Origin: Rahnella sp. AA
GTDB taxonomy: Bacteria; Pseudomonadota; Gammaproteobacteria; Enterobacterales; Enterobacteriaceae
DNA length: 64,000 nt
Reading direction: 5' to 3'
Assembly: GCF_002834385.1 (NCBI RefSeq)
Contig: NZ_PITQ01000003.1
Span: 124,001-188,000, forward strand
Below are positions 1 to 9,750 of the stretch, piece after piece. Position 1 is the first letter of the stretch. Each line of letters begins with the position of its first letter. The notes below the pieces were generated by a model. The model saw only the letters and a program-made list of their open reading frames with translations, was not told the origin of the DNA and made no database searches. The position numbers were made by a program, and so were the translations under genes.

Positions 1-188
1 CGCATCAGATTGAAGAACGCCAGTCGGACGTGCTGCACGGCACCGGCGAGGACGTTCACCACCAGCTGGAAGCGTTGCAGGCCCGCTACGGCGTGGAAGA
101 ATTCATTATCGACACACCGGTCGCTCAGCCACAGGCGCGCCTGCGTTCACTCGAACTGTTAGCCGCGTCCAGCGTGGCGCTGGCATAA
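1..188 (+). CDS. LLM-class flavin monooxygenase, C-terminal fragment
   Basis: The reading frame is open from the left window edge (codons in phase with base 3) to TAA at 186-188 and gives 61 residues. The segment with LQARYGVEEFIIDTPV resembles the C-terminal end of luciferase-like (LLM) FMN-dependent oxidoreductases, where a short strand follows a helix packing on the TIM barrel. The gene ends 10 bp before the GNAT gene and lies in the same direction, so the two are probably co-transcribed. The assignment rests on a short tail plus the presence of two more LLM genes nearby; the catalytic part is outside the window. Confidence 0.55.
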   Translation, partial: HQIEERQSDVLHGTGEDVHHQLEALQARYGVEEFIIDTPVAQPQARLRSLELLAASSVALA

Positions 189-198
189 GGAACCGAAC

Positions 199-759
199 AT
201 GAGTCATCTGATCCGCCTTGCTCAGGAATCTGAAGCCGCGGCGCTGCATTCGCTGCTGCAAAAAGCCTATGAACCGCTGCTCGAACACGGCATCCATTTC
301 ACCATCACCCGCGCCAGCGTCGAGGATGTGCGGGATGTGATCCGCAATGAAACCACGTATGTGCTGGAAAAAGACGGCGAGCTGACGGCCACGCTGACGA
401 CCCGTTTTTTGTGGACACCGGCGAAAAATCATCTCGCGCCCTGGCCTTTCGTTCACTGGTTTGCCGTGGCGGAACACGCCAAAGGGCAAGGTTTTGGCGG
501 CGAGATTATCCGTTATGTCGAAGAGACGTTTTTGCGCGACACGCTGAAATCCCCCGCCGTGTATCTGGCGACCGCCATCAGACACCCGTGGCTGACGGAT
601 TTGTATCAGCGCCGGGGTTACGAGCCGTTTCATACCGCGACTAATCCGCTGGGCGTCGAGCTGGTTTATCTGCGAAAAGTGCTGATTCAGCAGGCTTTCG
701 ACGCGCAGGAACAGGCCCCGCTGGTGCGCTCCATCGCAGAATTACGCACGCTGGTTTGA
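199..759 (+). CDS. GNAT-family N-acetyltransferase
   Basis: This 186-residue protein of the acetyl-CoA-dependent GNAT fold has the acetyl-CoA loop motif GQGFGG near residue 100, followed by a helix and the C-terminal YQRRGYEPF segment usual in the family. The start ATG at 199 is preceded by AAGGAACCG. It lies between a partial LLM monooxygenase and a complete one in the same direction. In Bacillus S-(2-succino)cysteine breakdown, a GNAT enzyme N-acetylates the amino group before an LLM monooxygenase cleaves the thioether. A similar protecting role here is an inference from context; the true substrate is not visible in the sequence. Confidence 0.8.
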   Translation: MSHLIRLAQESEAAALHSLLQKAYEPLLEHGIHFTITRASVEDVRDVIRNETTYVLEKDGELTATLTTRFLWTPAKNHLAPWPFVHWFAVAEHAKGQGFGGEIIRYVEETFLRDTLKSPAVYLATAIRHPWLTDLYQRRGYEPFHTATNPLGVELVYLRKVLIQQAFDAQEQAPLVRSIAELRTLV

Positions 760-827
760 CCGCGCTTCAGCGCTATTTAATTCACGAATGCTTTATTTCT
801 GAGAGCCGTCCATTAAAGGGAAAGAAA

Positions 828-2168
828 ATGACTCAAAAACAAAATATACGTCTTGGCGCTATTATTCAGGGCGCATCGGGAAATATGTCCGCATGGCGAC
901 ACCCGGATGCCATTGCCGACGCCAGTATTAATATTCAGTTCTGCCAGCAATTAGCGCAAAGAGCCGAGCAGGCTAAATTTGATTTCTTATTTGTGGCCGA
1001 TGGTTTGTTTATTACTGAGAAATCAATCCCGCATTTTCTTAACCGTTTTGAACCGATTACGCTGCTTTCCGCGCTGTCGCTGGTGACACAAAAGATCGGG
1101 CTGGTCGCCACGCTTTCCACCTCGTACAGCGAGCCGTTCACCGTCGCGCGCCAGTTCGCCAGCCTCGATCATCTCAGCGGCGGCCGCGCAGGCTGGAACG
1201 TCGTGACTTCTCCGCTGGAAGGTTCTGCCAAAAACTTCTCACGCGACAAACACCCGGAACACGATGAGCGTTACCGCATTGCCAGCGAATACGTCAGCGT
1301 GGTCAAAGGATTATGGGATTCCTGGGAAAAAGACGCGTTTGTACGCAACAAAGCCACCGGCCAGTTCTTTGCGCCGGACAAACTGCATACGCTTAATCAC
1401 CACGGCAAATATTTCTCGGTACAGGGCCCGCTGAACGTCGGCCGCTCTCCGCAGGGGCGTCCGGTCGTCTTCCAGGCCGGTGCTTCCGAGCAGGGAAAAG
1501 CCTTTGCAGCAGAAGCCGCCGACGCGATTTATACCCGTCAGGAAACGCCGGAGCTGGCACGCGAATTCCGCGATGACGTCCGCCGTCAGCTGGTCGAAAA
1601 TGGGCGTAATGCTGACGACATCCGGGTCTTCCAGGGCATCAGCGTGATTATCGGTGACACCGTCACGGATGCCGAGCGTAAATACCAGGAAACCGCGCAA
1701 CTGGTGACGCTGGAAAGTGCGCTCGATTATCTGGGCCGTTACTTTGAACATCACGACTTCGCGCAATACGACCCGGATGCGCCGTTCCCGGACATCGGCG
1801 ATTTAGGCCAGAACAGCTTCCGCAGCACGACCGATGAAATCAAACGGAATGCTAAAGAGCACGGGCTGACATTACGGCAAGCCGCGCTGGAAGCCGCCAC
1901 GCCGCGCCCGACATTTTTCGGCACCGCCGAACACGTTGCCGACGGGCTGGAGCACTGGTTTACGTCAGGGGCAACGGACGGTTTTATCGTTCGGGGTGGC
2001 ACGCCGACGGCGTTTGATGACTTTATTGACTCCGTCATTCCAATTTTACAGGCACGCGGGTTGTATCGTACCGAGTACGAAGAAGGGACGCTTCGCGGGA
2101 ATCTGGGGTTACGGGAGCCGGAGAATCAGTTCACTGAGGTTGTGTATTCTGATGCCCTGACGGTTTAA
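828..2168 (+). CDS. NtaA/SnaA/DszA-family FMN-dependent monooxygenase
   Basis: A 446-residue LLM-class oxidoreductase of the NtaA/DszA/YxeK type, which uses reduced FMN and O2. Family signatures seen are [12 protein letters not shown] near the N-terminus, [21 protein letters not shown], the [14 protein letters not shown] stretch and the [17 protein letters not shown] phosphate-binding segment. I start at ATG 828 (after AAAGGGAAAG) rather than 756, because the upstream 24 codons overlap the acetyltransferase end and have no family similarity. It follows the GNAT gene by 68 bp. A flavin reductase partner would be needed and none is in this window. The substrate is unknown. Confidence 0.88.
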   Translation: MTQKQNIRLGAIIQGASGNMSAWRHPDAIADASINIQFCQQLAQRAEQAKFDFLFVADGLFITEKSIPHFLNRFEPITLLSALSLVTQKIGLVATLSTSYSEPFTVARQFASLDHLSGGRAGWNVVTSPLEGSAKNFSRDKHPEHDERYRIASEYVSVVKGLWDSWEKDAFVRNKATGQFFAPDKLHTLNHHGKYFSVQGPLNVGRSPQGRPVVFQAGASEQGKAFAAEAADAIYTRQETPELAREFRDDVRRQLVENGRNADDIRVFQGISVIIGDTVTDAERKYQETAQLVTLESALDYLGRYFEHHDFAQYDPDAPFPDIGDLGQNSFRSTTDEIKRNAKEHGLTLRQAALEAATPRPTFFGTAEHVADGLEHWFTSGATDGFIVRGGTPTAFDDFIDSVIPILQARGLYRTEYEEGTLRGNLGLREPENQFTEVVYSDALTV

Positions 2169-2170
2169 AT

Positions 2171-2192
2171 TTTTGCTGAGACCGCAGCAAAA
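2171..2192 (+). terminator. hairpin after the LLM gene
   Basis: Inverted repeat TTTTGCTG / CAGCAAAA with a 6-base loop, beginning 3 bp after the stop codon of the monooxygenase. The stem is AT-flanked but no strong T run follows, so termination efficiency is uncertain. It is the first element of the repeat-filled stretch up to 3030. Confidence 0.5.
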
Positions 2193-2225
2193 GGTGGTTT
2201 ATCACTTGCAGTGAGGGGCAATAAA

Positions 2226-2588
2226 TTGACCGAGAAAGTTTTGGTTTTTCACTTGCTGTGAGGGCCGGTGTTGACCGAGAAAGTTTCGGTTTCTCACTTG
2301 CAGTGAGGGCTGGATCTAGATCGAGAAAATTTCGGTTTTTCAATTGCAGTGATCGCTCAGCGGCTGGCGCCGAAACCGACCAAAGAGGGCTATGACGAGC
2401 CCTCTTTGGAATCTCCGCGTCTTTTTTACTGCGCGCTCCGCTCGTTGGCTATGTTTCAGCAACTCCGCTAGTGCCGCAAACGCCGCCGCTGCGCGGTTCT
2501 CTCGCCTCGGGTTCGAACCTGCTCGAAAAAAGACTCTCGCTGTTTCTCACCACTCACTCGACGTCGTTTTGAAAGCGGCCACAAACTT
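2226..2588. repeat. left arm of a diverged long inverted repeat
   Basis: It begins with three imperfect tandem units of about 45 bp, starting at 2226, 2271 and 2317 (core TTGACCGAGAAAGTTTCGG then CACTTGCAGTGAGGGC). A GCGCCGAAACCGACC block, a hairpin (2381-2408) and a segment with GCTATGTTTCAGC and GAAAGCGGCCA follow. The same order of blocks appears reverse-complemented at 2685-3030. The arms are diverged but clearly homologous. The arm sits between two convergent genes and has no convincing coding content. Confidence 0.8.
2381..2408. terminator. hairpin inside left repeat arm
   Basis: CAAAGAGGGC and GCCCTCTTTG form a 10-bp perfect stem around an 8-base loop. The equivalent hairpin in the right arm (2851-2881) has a different stem sequence but is also perfectly paired, which suggests that pairing itself is conserved. 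Confidence 0.6.
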
Positions 2589-2684
2589 TCTAGTTCGCAA
2601 CCTCACCGCTGATTGTTATTTATAAAATGAACCGACGTTTCCACTAGAAATTAAGTAAGAAAAGAGAATGCCGTTGAATTTAAT

Positions 2685-3030
2685 TATGCTTCTGGCCGCT
2701 TTCAGAAAGCTTGCCGAACGAAGTGTTTCGAGACCTGTGGCTCGAAACCGAGAAAGGGAACCGCGTAGCGGCAAGTTTTCGCGGCAATAGCTGCGGCACC
2801 TGAAACATAGCCAGCGAGCGATAGCGCTTGTTGAAAAAGCGGGGAGAGATCCAAGAGAGGGAAAGCACTTCCCTCTCTTGGTCGGTTTCGGCGCAGTGAG
2901 TTAAGTGATCACAGTTATTGAAAAACCGAAATCTTCTCGATCCTTCGTCAGCGTCACACTGCAAGTGAAAAACCGAAATCTTCTCGATCAGCAGTTCGCT
3001 GCAAGCGATAAAACGAAACTTTCACGGTCA
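2685..3030. repeat. right arm of the diverged long inverted repeat
   Basis: Reverse-complement counterpart of 2226-2588. It contains TGGCCGCTTTC (2692-2702), CTGAAACATAGCC, the hairpin at 2851-2881, GGTCGGTTTCGGCGC, and copies of the tandem unit reading ACCGAAATCTTCTCGAT (starting about 2924 and 2972) plus a weaker third copy that runs into the end of the minus-strand monooxygenase gene. The roughly 100 bp between the arms (2589-2684) is AT-rich and shows no other feature. Confidence 0.8.
2851..2881. terminator. hairpin inside right repeat arm
   Basis: CCAAGAGAGGGAA and TTCCCTCTCTTGG form a 13-bp perfect stem around a 5-base loop. It is the mirror counterpart of the hairpin at 2381-2408 and could act as a terminator for either convergent gene. 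Confidence 0.6.
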
Positions 3031-4329
3031 GCTTTTATAAAGCGGCTCCGGCAAACCAAGATTTGCCCGAAAATCCCCCCCGTTGTAATCACGGTCGATT
3101 AGCTCCCGTTTCCGCAACTCCGGCAATAACCCGTTCAACAGTAAATCCTCCTGATCCGCCTGCCCCAGTCCATGTAATGAAATCACATCCAGCACACCCG
3201 CGCGGTAGCGCTCTTCTATGGCGTCCGCCAGCGATTCCGGCGTTCCGGCAACAAACCAGTGGCCGGTTTCCTGTGCCTGGATGATCAGTTCACGCAGCGT
3301 CAGCCCCTGTAAGGCGAAACGTTTGAAAATTTCCGCACGCCCGCGACGGCGGTTGACCTGTTCGACGTCCGGAAGTAACCGCAGCGGGATCGGCTGATCC
3401 AGCGGGGAATCGCGCAGGTCTATTTCACCGCCGAGCATGTCTGCAACCTTGAGCCGCCCCTGCTGATAATCAATCCGCTCGTGCTTTTCAAACAGACGTC
3501 GCGCCACGTCTGACGGGCTTTCGCCGATGATCGAATGGAACGAGTTCATGATCAGTGGCCGGTTTTCGCGGCGGCCATATGCATCGGCGTGACGATGCAC
3601 GCGCTCAACAAAGGCTTTGGCATCTTCCAGCGTCGGCTGCGAGGTGTAGATCACTTCGGCGTATTTCGCACCGAGTTTCAGGCCTTCTTCGGATTGCCCG
3701 GCCTGAAATTGTACCGGCCTGCGCTGTGGCGGCGGCGGTACGTTCAGCGGGCCCTGCACGCGGAAAAAATCCCCGTGATGATTAATCGGGTGCAGTTTAC
3801 GCGGGTCAATTTTCACCGAGCCGTTCTTACTGCGCGTCACCGCGTCCGGCTGATTGGCGTCAAATAATGCATTGATGACCTGAATAAATTCCGTCGCGCG
3901 GGCGTAACGCACTTCCGGCGCGGGAAGCAGAATGTCACCAAAGTTTTCCTCACCCACCGAGGACGTCACGGCGTTCCAGCCCGCTCGGCCACCGCTGACG
4001 TGATCAAGCGTGCCTATCAGTCGCGCCAGATTGTACGGGTGCTGATAGGTGGTTGAAACGGTGGCGATCAGCCCGATTTGTGACGTCACCTGGCTGAGCG
4101 CGGCGAGTGTGACAATCGGATCCTGGCTGCCGGTTGAACCGGAAAGCCCGTCGGGATCCGCCTGCAATAAATCGGCGGTAAAAAGCGCGGTGAATTTCTC
4201 TTTCTCCGCTTTTTTAGCCAGCGCAACAGCGCGGGAAATACCGGTATCCGGGCGCGGATCATCAGAGGCGTAGATCGCGCTCCCTGCTCCGGCCAGGGTT
4301 TTTAAACGTCTGCGGGATGAACTGGTCAA
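3028..4329 (-). CDS. LLM-class flavin-dependent oxidoreductase
   Basis: This 433-residue NtaA/SnaA-type monooxygenase is clearly related to the gene at 828-2168: it shares [26 protein letters not shown] and RPVQFQAGQSEEGLKLGA. The N-terminus is somewhat shorter and lacks the WRHP stretch, but aligns through GAGSAIYASDDPRPDTGISRAV. It is convergent with 828-2168 across the inverted-repeat region and divergent from the ABC transporter operon at 4640. Its stop codon lies in the outermost repeat unit, so the last residues may have been altered by the repeat. The substrate is unknown. Confidence 0.85.
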   Translation of the reverse strand: MTSSSRRRLKTLAGAGSAIYASDDPRPDTGISRAVALAKKAEKEKFTALFTADLLQADPDGLSGSTGSQDPIVTLAALSQVTSQIGLIATVSTTYQHPYNLARLIGTLDHVSGGRAGWNAVTSSVGEENFGDILLPAPEVRYARATEFIQVINALFDANQPDAVTRSKNGSVKIDPRKLHPINHHGDFFRVQGPLNVPPPPQRRPVQFQAGQSEEGLKLGAKYAEVIYTSQPTLEDAKAFVERVHRHADAYGRRENRPLIMNSFHSIIGESPSDVARRLFEKHERIDYQQGRLKVADMLGGEIDLRDSPLDQPIPLRLLPDVEQVNRRRGRAEIFKRFALQGLTLRELIIQAQETGHWFVAGTPESLADAIEERYRAGVLDVISLHGLGQADQEDLLLNGLLPELRKRELIDRDYNGGDFRANLGLPEPLYKS

Positions 4330-4639
4330 ACTGATCTCCTTTAACGGGAAAGATAAACCTGCGTTAAAAATAGAGAACAGAGGTGATTAAGCCACGAAGA
4401 AAAAAGCATTTCATAACCCTGAATATGGATAAGCCGGGTTTTCCTGATTATTCCCTGACTGATCAAAAAAATAATTTCCCGCTAAGTCATTTATTTTCGC
4501 TGATAAGCAAATATTGTGATTTTACAACTTAGTAACCTGCCCTTAATAATTCCTTTCAGCCGCCGGTTAATAGCGCGGCATCCTTATTATTTATGCGCTT
4601 ATTCAAATAATTCATGATTAATGACCTGACGGGAAATGT
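4330..4639. other. divergent intergenic region
   Basis: 310 bp, AT-rich, between the divergent monooxygenase (minus) and the transporter operon (plus). It must hold promoters for both. No clear palindromic operator or riboswitch-like structure was recognised. Confidence 0.5.
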
Positions 4640-6262
4640 ATGAAATCTTTTGCTGGTGTGCGTTCTCTTTCTGCTTTAACACTTCTGGTGCTTTCTTCCG
4701 GGCAGTCGCTGTATGCCGCTGAACAACCTCAGCAAGGCGGAAGCCTGACGTGGGGCGTCGAAACCGAGCCCAATACGCTGAATCCGCAATTAAACGGGCA
4801 ATCCAAAGCCGAGCTTATCCTGCGTGTTGCCTATGAATCACTGCTGGCGCGCACGCCGGACGGCGCGTATATCCCGTGGCTGGCGACCGGTTATCACGTT
4901 TCCGATGACGGCAAAACTTACACCTTTACCCTGCGCGATGACGTGAAGTTTTCCAACGGGGAAAAACTGACGTCCGCCGCCGTGGCAGAAAACTTCCGTC
5001 ATGCACAGGATCCGGCGTATTGCGCAGGTTCGAGTATTTGTGCGCTGGCCGGGCGAATCGATACCATCGCCACACCGGACGAGCACACGGTTACCCTCAC
5101 GCTGAAGCAGGTTTACAGCCCGTTCCTCTCGTTTGCTTCCGGCCTGAAACTGATCTCACCGTCGTCGTGGACATCACCGCAGCTGAAAGCCGGTGGCACA
5201 GATATCGCAGGCACCGGCCCGTTCATACTCAGGCGCTATGAGAAAGGCCAGCAGATTGAATACGTGCGCAACCCGGATTATCACTGGGCGTCGGCGAATG
5301 CGAAACATCAGGGCCCGGCGTATCTCGAGAGCGTAACGTACCGTTTCCTGCCGGAATCTTCCGTACGCACCGGCGCGCTGCTTTCCGGTCAGGTGGATGT
5401 GATTGAAGGCGTGTCAGGCAACGATGCAGGCGAATTCAAGGACAACGCGGATTTCAGCTATCAGCACGCGCTGAACACCGGCACGCCGTATTCGCTGTTT
5501 CTGAATGTGAAATATGGCCCGACGCAGGAAGTGAAAGTGCGGCAGGCGATTTTACAGGGGCTGGATATTTCTCCGATTCTGCAATCGATTTATCGCGGCG
5601 AACGCACGCGCGTCTGGGGCATTACGTCGCCGGTTGACCCGCTGTATGACGCCAGCCTGACCGGCAAATACGGCAATAATCCGACGCTGGCGAACCAGCT
5701 TCTGGACGAAGCTGGCTGGAAAACCAAAGGCGCTGACGGCATCCGCACCAAAGACGGCAAGCCGCTGAGCATCGAAATTATTCAGGCGCAGGCCACCGTG
5801 CGTGATCAGCGTGACGTCCTGTTGCAGGCCTTGCAGGCACAGGCACGGCAGCGGCTGGGCGTGGATCTGAAAATCCGTTACGTCGATTCCGGAACCTATA
5901 CCGAAGTCAGAAAAACCGGTCAGTTTGGCTCCATTGCCAACTCCAATACCGACACCGACGGCATCGATATCGAGAACCATTACCTGCCTATCAATGCCGG
6001 TGGTTCGATCAACTACAGCCGCACCGATGCACCGGAAATCATTCCGCTGCTGAAAGGGGCGTCGCAAACGCTGGATAACGCAGAACGCAAAACCTACTAC
6101 GGCCAGTTGCAAAACTTTGCCGTGTTGCAGCAGGCGCTGGCGATCCCGCTTTACGAGCCGGAAGACCAGATTGCGGCGGCGTCTTACGTTCACGGCGTGG
6201 GTTTCAGGCCGTTCAAACAGATGCCGGAAAATGCCTACGACGTCTGGCTGAGCAAGCATTAA
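4640..6262 (+). CDS. ABC transporter periplasmic binding protein, family 5 (DppA/OppA type)
   Basis: A 540-residue solute-binding protein. Residues 1-26 form a signal peptide (basic start, hydrophobic LTLLVLSS core, cut near YAA). The mature protein shows the family-5 signatures GGSLTWGVETEPNTLNPQ, LRDDVKFSNGEKLTSAAV and GTGPFILRRYEKG. This family binds di-/oligopeptides, nickel, glutathione and various small organic compounds. The gene is first in a four-gene operon with two permeases and one double ATPase. Association with LLM monooxygenases suggests a compound used as a nutrient source rather than ordinary peptides; that is an inference. Confidence 0.9.
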   Translation: MKSFAGVRSLSALTLLVLSSGQSLYAAEQPQQGGSLTWGVETEPNTLNPQLNGQSKAELILRVAYESLLARTPDGAYIPWLATGYHVSDDGKTYTFTLRDDVKFSNGEKLTSAAVAENFRHAQDPAYCAGSSICALAGRIDTIATPDEHTVTLTLKQVYSPFLSFASGLKLISPSSWTSPQLKAGGTDIAGTGPFILRRYEKGQQIEYVRNPDYHWASANAKHQGPAYLESVTYRFLPESSVRTGALLSGQVDVIEGVSGNDAGEFKDNADFSYQHALNTGTPYSLFLNVKYGPTQEVKVRQAILQGLDISPILQSIYRGERTRVWGITSPVDPLYDASLTGKYGNNPTLANQLLDEAGWKTKGADGIRTKDGKPLSIEIIQAQATVRDQRDVLLQALQAQARQRLGVDLKIRYVDSGTYTEVRKTGQFGSIANSNTDTDGIDIENHYLPINAGGSINYSRTDAPEIIPLLKGASQTLDNAERKTYYGQLQNFAVLQQALAIPLYEPEDQIAAASYVHGVGFRPFKQMPENAYDVWLSKH

Positions 6263-6283
6263 TCAGAAGTAAGGAGCTTTATT

Positions 6284-7279
6284 ATGTCGGCTGAAAGTAC
6301 CTTTATTCCCCCGCAGCGGCCTAAGTCAGCGCCGTCATGGCGCGGTCGCGTTGTCCGGCGGCTGCTAAGCGGCGTGCTGGTGCTGTGGGCCGCGGTCACG
6401 CTGTCTTTTATCAGCGTGTATCTCGCACCGGGCGATATCGTCAGTTTGCTGATGGGCGAACAGGTACAAACACCGGCGATTGAAGCGGCGATCCGCGCCG
6501 AATGGGGGCTGGATCAGCCCCTGTACATGCAATATCTGCACTATCTCTGGCGCGTTTTGCACGGTGATTTTGGCCGTTCTTATATGCTCAATACCGACGT
6601 CAGTTCGCTGGTGTTATCGCAGCTGTGGCCGACGCTCAAACTCACCGGTCTGGCGCTGGTCGTCAGCCTGGTGTTTGCCGTGGTGATGGCCGTCGCGACC
6701 GCGCACCGTCGCCGGGGGCAACGCATTGCGGGCGGCATCGAGCTGGTTCTGGCCTCGACGCCCTCTTTCTGGCTCGGCATCGTGCTGCTGTTTATCTTCA
6801 GCTTTACGCTGCGCTGGTTCCCGGTGGCGGGCGACCGCAGTTTTTCCTCGCTGGTTTTACCGGCGTTATCCCTCGGACTGGCGCAGGGCGCGGTGGTTTC
6901 TCAGGTACTGCGGCGCGGGCTGGAAGATGCGCTCGACGAACCCTTTGTGCTGACGCTGCGTGCGTGGGGGCTGGGCAACCGCATTATCCGTTTACGTCAC
7001 GCGCTGCGCCACGCCGCCCTGCCCGCCGTCACACTGACCGGCTGGCTGATTGGCGGTTTGCTCAGCGGCGCGGTGATCACCGAGCAGGTATTTGGCCGCC
7101 CGGGTTTGGGCAAAATCACCGTCGATGCCGTTCTGGGTAAAGACCTGCCGGTGGTGCTGGCGGTGGCGATTTTCTCCGCGCTGGTGTACGTCGTGCTGAG
7201 TACGCTGGTGGATATTTTGTATCTGTTTATCGACCCGCGCCTGCGGGATAACGGCCAGAATGACGGAGAAAATGCATGA
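6284..7279 (+). CDS. ABC transporter permease (DppB type)
   Basis: A 331-residue inner-membrane permease with a basic N-terminal tail, a first membrane segment around residues 25-50 (LLSGVLVLWAAVTLSFISVYLAPGD) and several later hydrophobic segments. The EAA-type coupling loop is near residues 225-245 (LRAWGLGNRIIRLRHALRHA). The APGD and FGRPGLG motifs are typical of DppB/GsiC. It overlaps the next gene by 4 bp (ATGA), indicating translational coupling. Confidence 0.9.
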   Translation: MSAESTFIPPQRPKSAPSWRGRVVRRLLSGVLVLWAAVTLSFISVYLAPGDIVSLLMGEQVQTPAIEAAIRAEWGLDQPLYMQYLHYLWRVLHGDFGRSYMLNTDVSSLVLSQLWPTLKLTGLALVVSLVFAVVMAVATAHRRRGQRIAGGIELVLASTPSFWLGIVLLFIFSFTLRWFPVAGDRSFSSLVLPALSLGLAQGAVVSQVLRRGLEDALDEPFVLTLRAWGLGNRIIRLRHALRHAALPAVTLTGWLIGGLLSGAVITEQVFGRPGLGKITVDAVLGKDLPVVLAVAIFSALVYVVLSTLVDILYLFIDPRLRDNGQNDGENA

Positions 7280-8115
7280 GCCAGTTACTGATTTCAGGCG
7301 GCGTGAAGCGCCGGTTTTCCACCGGTTATATTCTCGCAGCCGTGTATTTGCTGCTGGTCGCGTTGGCGGTGATTTTCCCCGCGTGGCTGACGCATTTTGA
7401 CCCGCTGAACGCCGATCCGGTTAACGCGCAGCTTCCACCTTCGTCTGAACACTGGCTGGGCACCGACCAGCTCGGGCGCGACGTGCTGGCGCGCATCATT
7501 TACGGCAGCCGGTATTCCCTGCTGATCAGCCTCGCGGCGATGGCCGTGGCGGTCAGCATCGGCAGCCTGCTCGGTTTACTCGCCGGATTGTTCAAAGGCC
7601 CGCTTGATGAACTGATCAGCCGCGCCGTGGACGTGGTTTCCGCGTTCCCGGATTTACTGCTGGCACTGATGCTGATTGCGTTCACCGGCCCCGGCACCAC
7701 CAATCTGATCTTCGCGCTCGGCGTCGCTTCCGTGCCGCGATTCACCCGCGTGGTGCGGGCGCAAACTTTTGTAGTCATGTCCTCCGGTTACGTGGAGCAG
7801 GCTCGCACCCTGGGCCTCAAACGCCACGTTCTGGTCTGGCGGCATGTGCTTCCGCACGCTATCGCGCACGTTCCGGCGCTGGCTACACTCGGGCTGGGCA
7901 CCGCAATTATCGGCACGGCAGGTTTGAGTTTTCTCGGCATGGGGCCGCAACCGCCGACCGCTGAATGGGGGCTGATGCTGGCCGAAGGCCGTAATTATCT
8001 GCGCAATGCGTGGTGGATTGGTGTCTGGCCGGGCGTGGCGATCACCCTGACGGTAATTTCTGTGAACACGCTTGGCCGCTACTGGCAGGCCACTTTTGAA
8101 GGGAAACAGCCATGA
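7276..8115 (+). CDS. ABC transporter permease (DppC type)
   Basis: This 279-residue second permease pairs with the DppB-type subunit. The N-terminal HWLGTDQLGRDVLARIIYGSR segment and the coupling loop ARTLGLKRHVLVWRHVLPHA (about residues 175-195) are hallmarks of DppC/GsiD. Several hydrophobic membrane spans follow. It overlaps both neighbours by 4 bp. Confidence 0.9.
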   Translation: MSQLLISGGVKRRFSTGYILAAVYLLLVALAVIFPAWLTHFDPLNADPVNAQLPPSSEHWLGTDQLGRDVLARIIYGSRYSLLISLAAMAVAVSIGSLLGLLAGLFKGPLDELISRAVDVVSAFPDLLLALMLIAFTGPGTTNLIFALGVASVPRFTRVVRAQTFVVMSSGYVEQARTLGLKRHVLVWRHVLPHAIAHVPALATLGLGTAIIGTAGLSFLGMGPQPPTAEWGLMLAEGRNYLRNAWWIGVWPGVAITLTVISVNTLGRYWQATFEGKQP

Positions 8116-9743
8116 GCGACGAACTGTTTATTGATATCCGCAATCTTTCGATCTCCTTTCCCTCAGCAGACGGCGAAAAACCGGCCGTCAGCGGCCTGAA
8201 CTTACAGCTTAAACGCGGGGAATCCATCGCGTTCGTCGGAGAATCCGGCTCAGGGAAAACTGTCACCGCCCGCAGCCTGCTGGGGCTACAGGACGCCAAA
8301 GCGCGTATCACCGCCGACCGTTTTGTGATCGACGGGCAGGATATGCTCGGCGCCAGCCAGCGCCGCTGGCGTAAAATTCGTGGCAGCAAAATTGGCTATG
8401 TCTTACAGGATGCGCTGGTGTCGCTTGACCCGTTGCGCCGCATCAGCCAGCAGCTGCGTGATGCGTTGCAGGCGAACCGCGCCGGTAAGCCGAACGAGCT
8501 GTATCCGCAAAGCATTTCGCTGCTCAAATCTGTTGGCATTCCTGATGCTGAAAACCGGCTGACGGCGTATCCGCATCAGCTTTCCGGCGGGCTTCGACAG
8601 CGGGTGCTGATTGCCACCGCGCTGGCCGGGAAACCCGGTTTGCTGATTGCCGATGAACCGACCACGGCGCTGGATATGACGGTGCAGAAGCAGATTCTGG
8701 ATCTGCTGCAACAGCGCCGCGACCGGGGCGAAAGCCTGCTGCTGATCAGCCACGACCTTTCCGTGGTCGGGCAACTCGCCGACCGGATCCTGGTTATGCA
8801 TCAGGGCAAAGTGGTGGAAGAAGGCTCCGGCGAAAAACTGCTGAGCACGCCCGATCACCCGTATACCCGCCAGCTGCTCGCCGCCATTCCCGGCCCTGCC
8901 ACGCGCGGGCTGAAACTCTCCGGCGAGAGCGGCAGGCCGCTGCCTGCCAAAAATATCGCCACCGGCGAACCGGTGCTGGACGTGCGCAATCTGAGCAAGC
9001 ATTACGCGGACAAAGCCGTGGTTAACCACGTCAGCCTGACGCTGGCGGCGGGCGAAACGTTGGGGATTGTCGGTGAGTCCGGCTCAGGGAAAACCACGCT
9101 GGCCAGAATGGTGCTCGGCCTGACTGAACCCGGTTCCGGCACGATTACCATTCAGGGGCAGCGCTGGAGTCAGATCCCCGAATCCGTCCGCAGGCTGCAA
9201 CGCCGCGGGATTCAGCTGATCGCACAAGATCCGCTCAGCTCTTTTGACCCGCGTTATAACGTGGAAAAAATCATCGGGGAAAGCCTCGACAGCGTGGGCA
9301 TTTTTGGCGATGAACGACGCCGCCGCATCCTTCAGTTGCTCGATGAAGTGCAGCTCGGCGAAGGATTTTTGCGGCGTTATCCGCGCGAGCTTTCCGGCGG
9401 TCAGCGCCAGCGTGTTGCGATCGCCCGCGCGTTTGCCCCGAATCCTGCATTACTCGTGGCCGACGAACCGGTGAGCGCGCTGGACGTTTCCGTGCAGGCG
9501 CAGGTGCTGGATCTGCTGGCCGAAATGCAGGCCGAACACCGCACCGCGCTGCTGTTTATTTCGCACGATCTCGGCGTGGTCCATCACCTGGCGGACAGGG
9601 TGATGGTGATGAAAGACGGCAGCGTGGTCGAGCACGGACAGGTCGATGACGTCTTCCACCGCCCTGCTCATCCGTGGACCCAAAAGCTGATTAATGCCCT
9701 GCCGGTGGTGAGTTCAAACCGGCAAACGGCGGCAGAGTTTTAA
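8112..9743 (+). CDS. ABC transporter double ATPase (DppD-DppF fusion type)
   Basis: A 543-residue protein with two nucleotide-binding domains in tandem, as in GsiA. Domain 1 has Walker A GESGSGKT (about residue 38), signature LSGGLRQR and Walker [13 protein letters not shown]. Domain 2 has Walker A GESGSGKT (about 320), signature [14 protein letters not shown] and [12 protein letters not shown]. The oligopeptide-transporter C-terminal HPYT and HPWT segments follow each domain. It energises the two upstream permeases and is the last gene of the operon. It ends 7 bp before the convergent arsC. Confidence 0.92.
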   Translation: MSDELFIDIRNLSISFPSADGEKPAVSGLNLQLKRGESIAFVGESGSGKTVTARSLLGLQDAKARITADRFVIDGQDMLGASQRRWRKIRGSKIGYVLQDALVSLDPLRRISQQLRDALQANRAGKPNELYPQSISLLKSVGIPDAENRLTAYPHQLSGGLRQRVLIATALAGKPGLLIADEPTTALDMTVQKQILDLLQQRRDRGESLLLISHDLSVVGQLADRILVMHQGKVVEEGSGEKLLSTPDHPYTRQLLAAIPGPATRGLKLSGESGRPLPAKNIATGEPVLDVRNLSKHYADKAVVNHVSLTLAAGETLGIVGESGSGKTTLARMVLGLTEPGSGTITIQGQRWSQIPESVRRLQRRGIQLIAQDPLSSFDPRYNVEKIIGESLDSVGIFGDERRRRILQLLDEVQLGEGFLRRYPRELSGGQRQRVAIARAFAPNPALLVADEPVSALDVSVQAQVLDLLAEMQAEHRTALLFISHDLGVVHHLADRVMVMKDGSVVEHGQVDDVFHRPAHPWTQKLINALPVVSSNRQTAAEF

Positions 9744-9750
9744 ACGCCGT

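Noticed and set aside
2226-2340. Tandem 45-bp units as a CRISPR array
   Set aside because: Units are imperfect and adjoin without unique spacers; they belong to a larger inverted repeat and no cas genes are present.
2392-2964. ORFs of 77 and 94 codons in opposite strands inside the repeat region
   Set aside because: They correspond to each other only because they lie in inverted repeat arms; composition is low-complexity, no RBS and no domain.
5552-6259. 235-codon ORF antisense to the binding-protein gene
   Set aside because: Shadow of a high-GC third-position coding gene; no domain recognised and the sense gene is certain.
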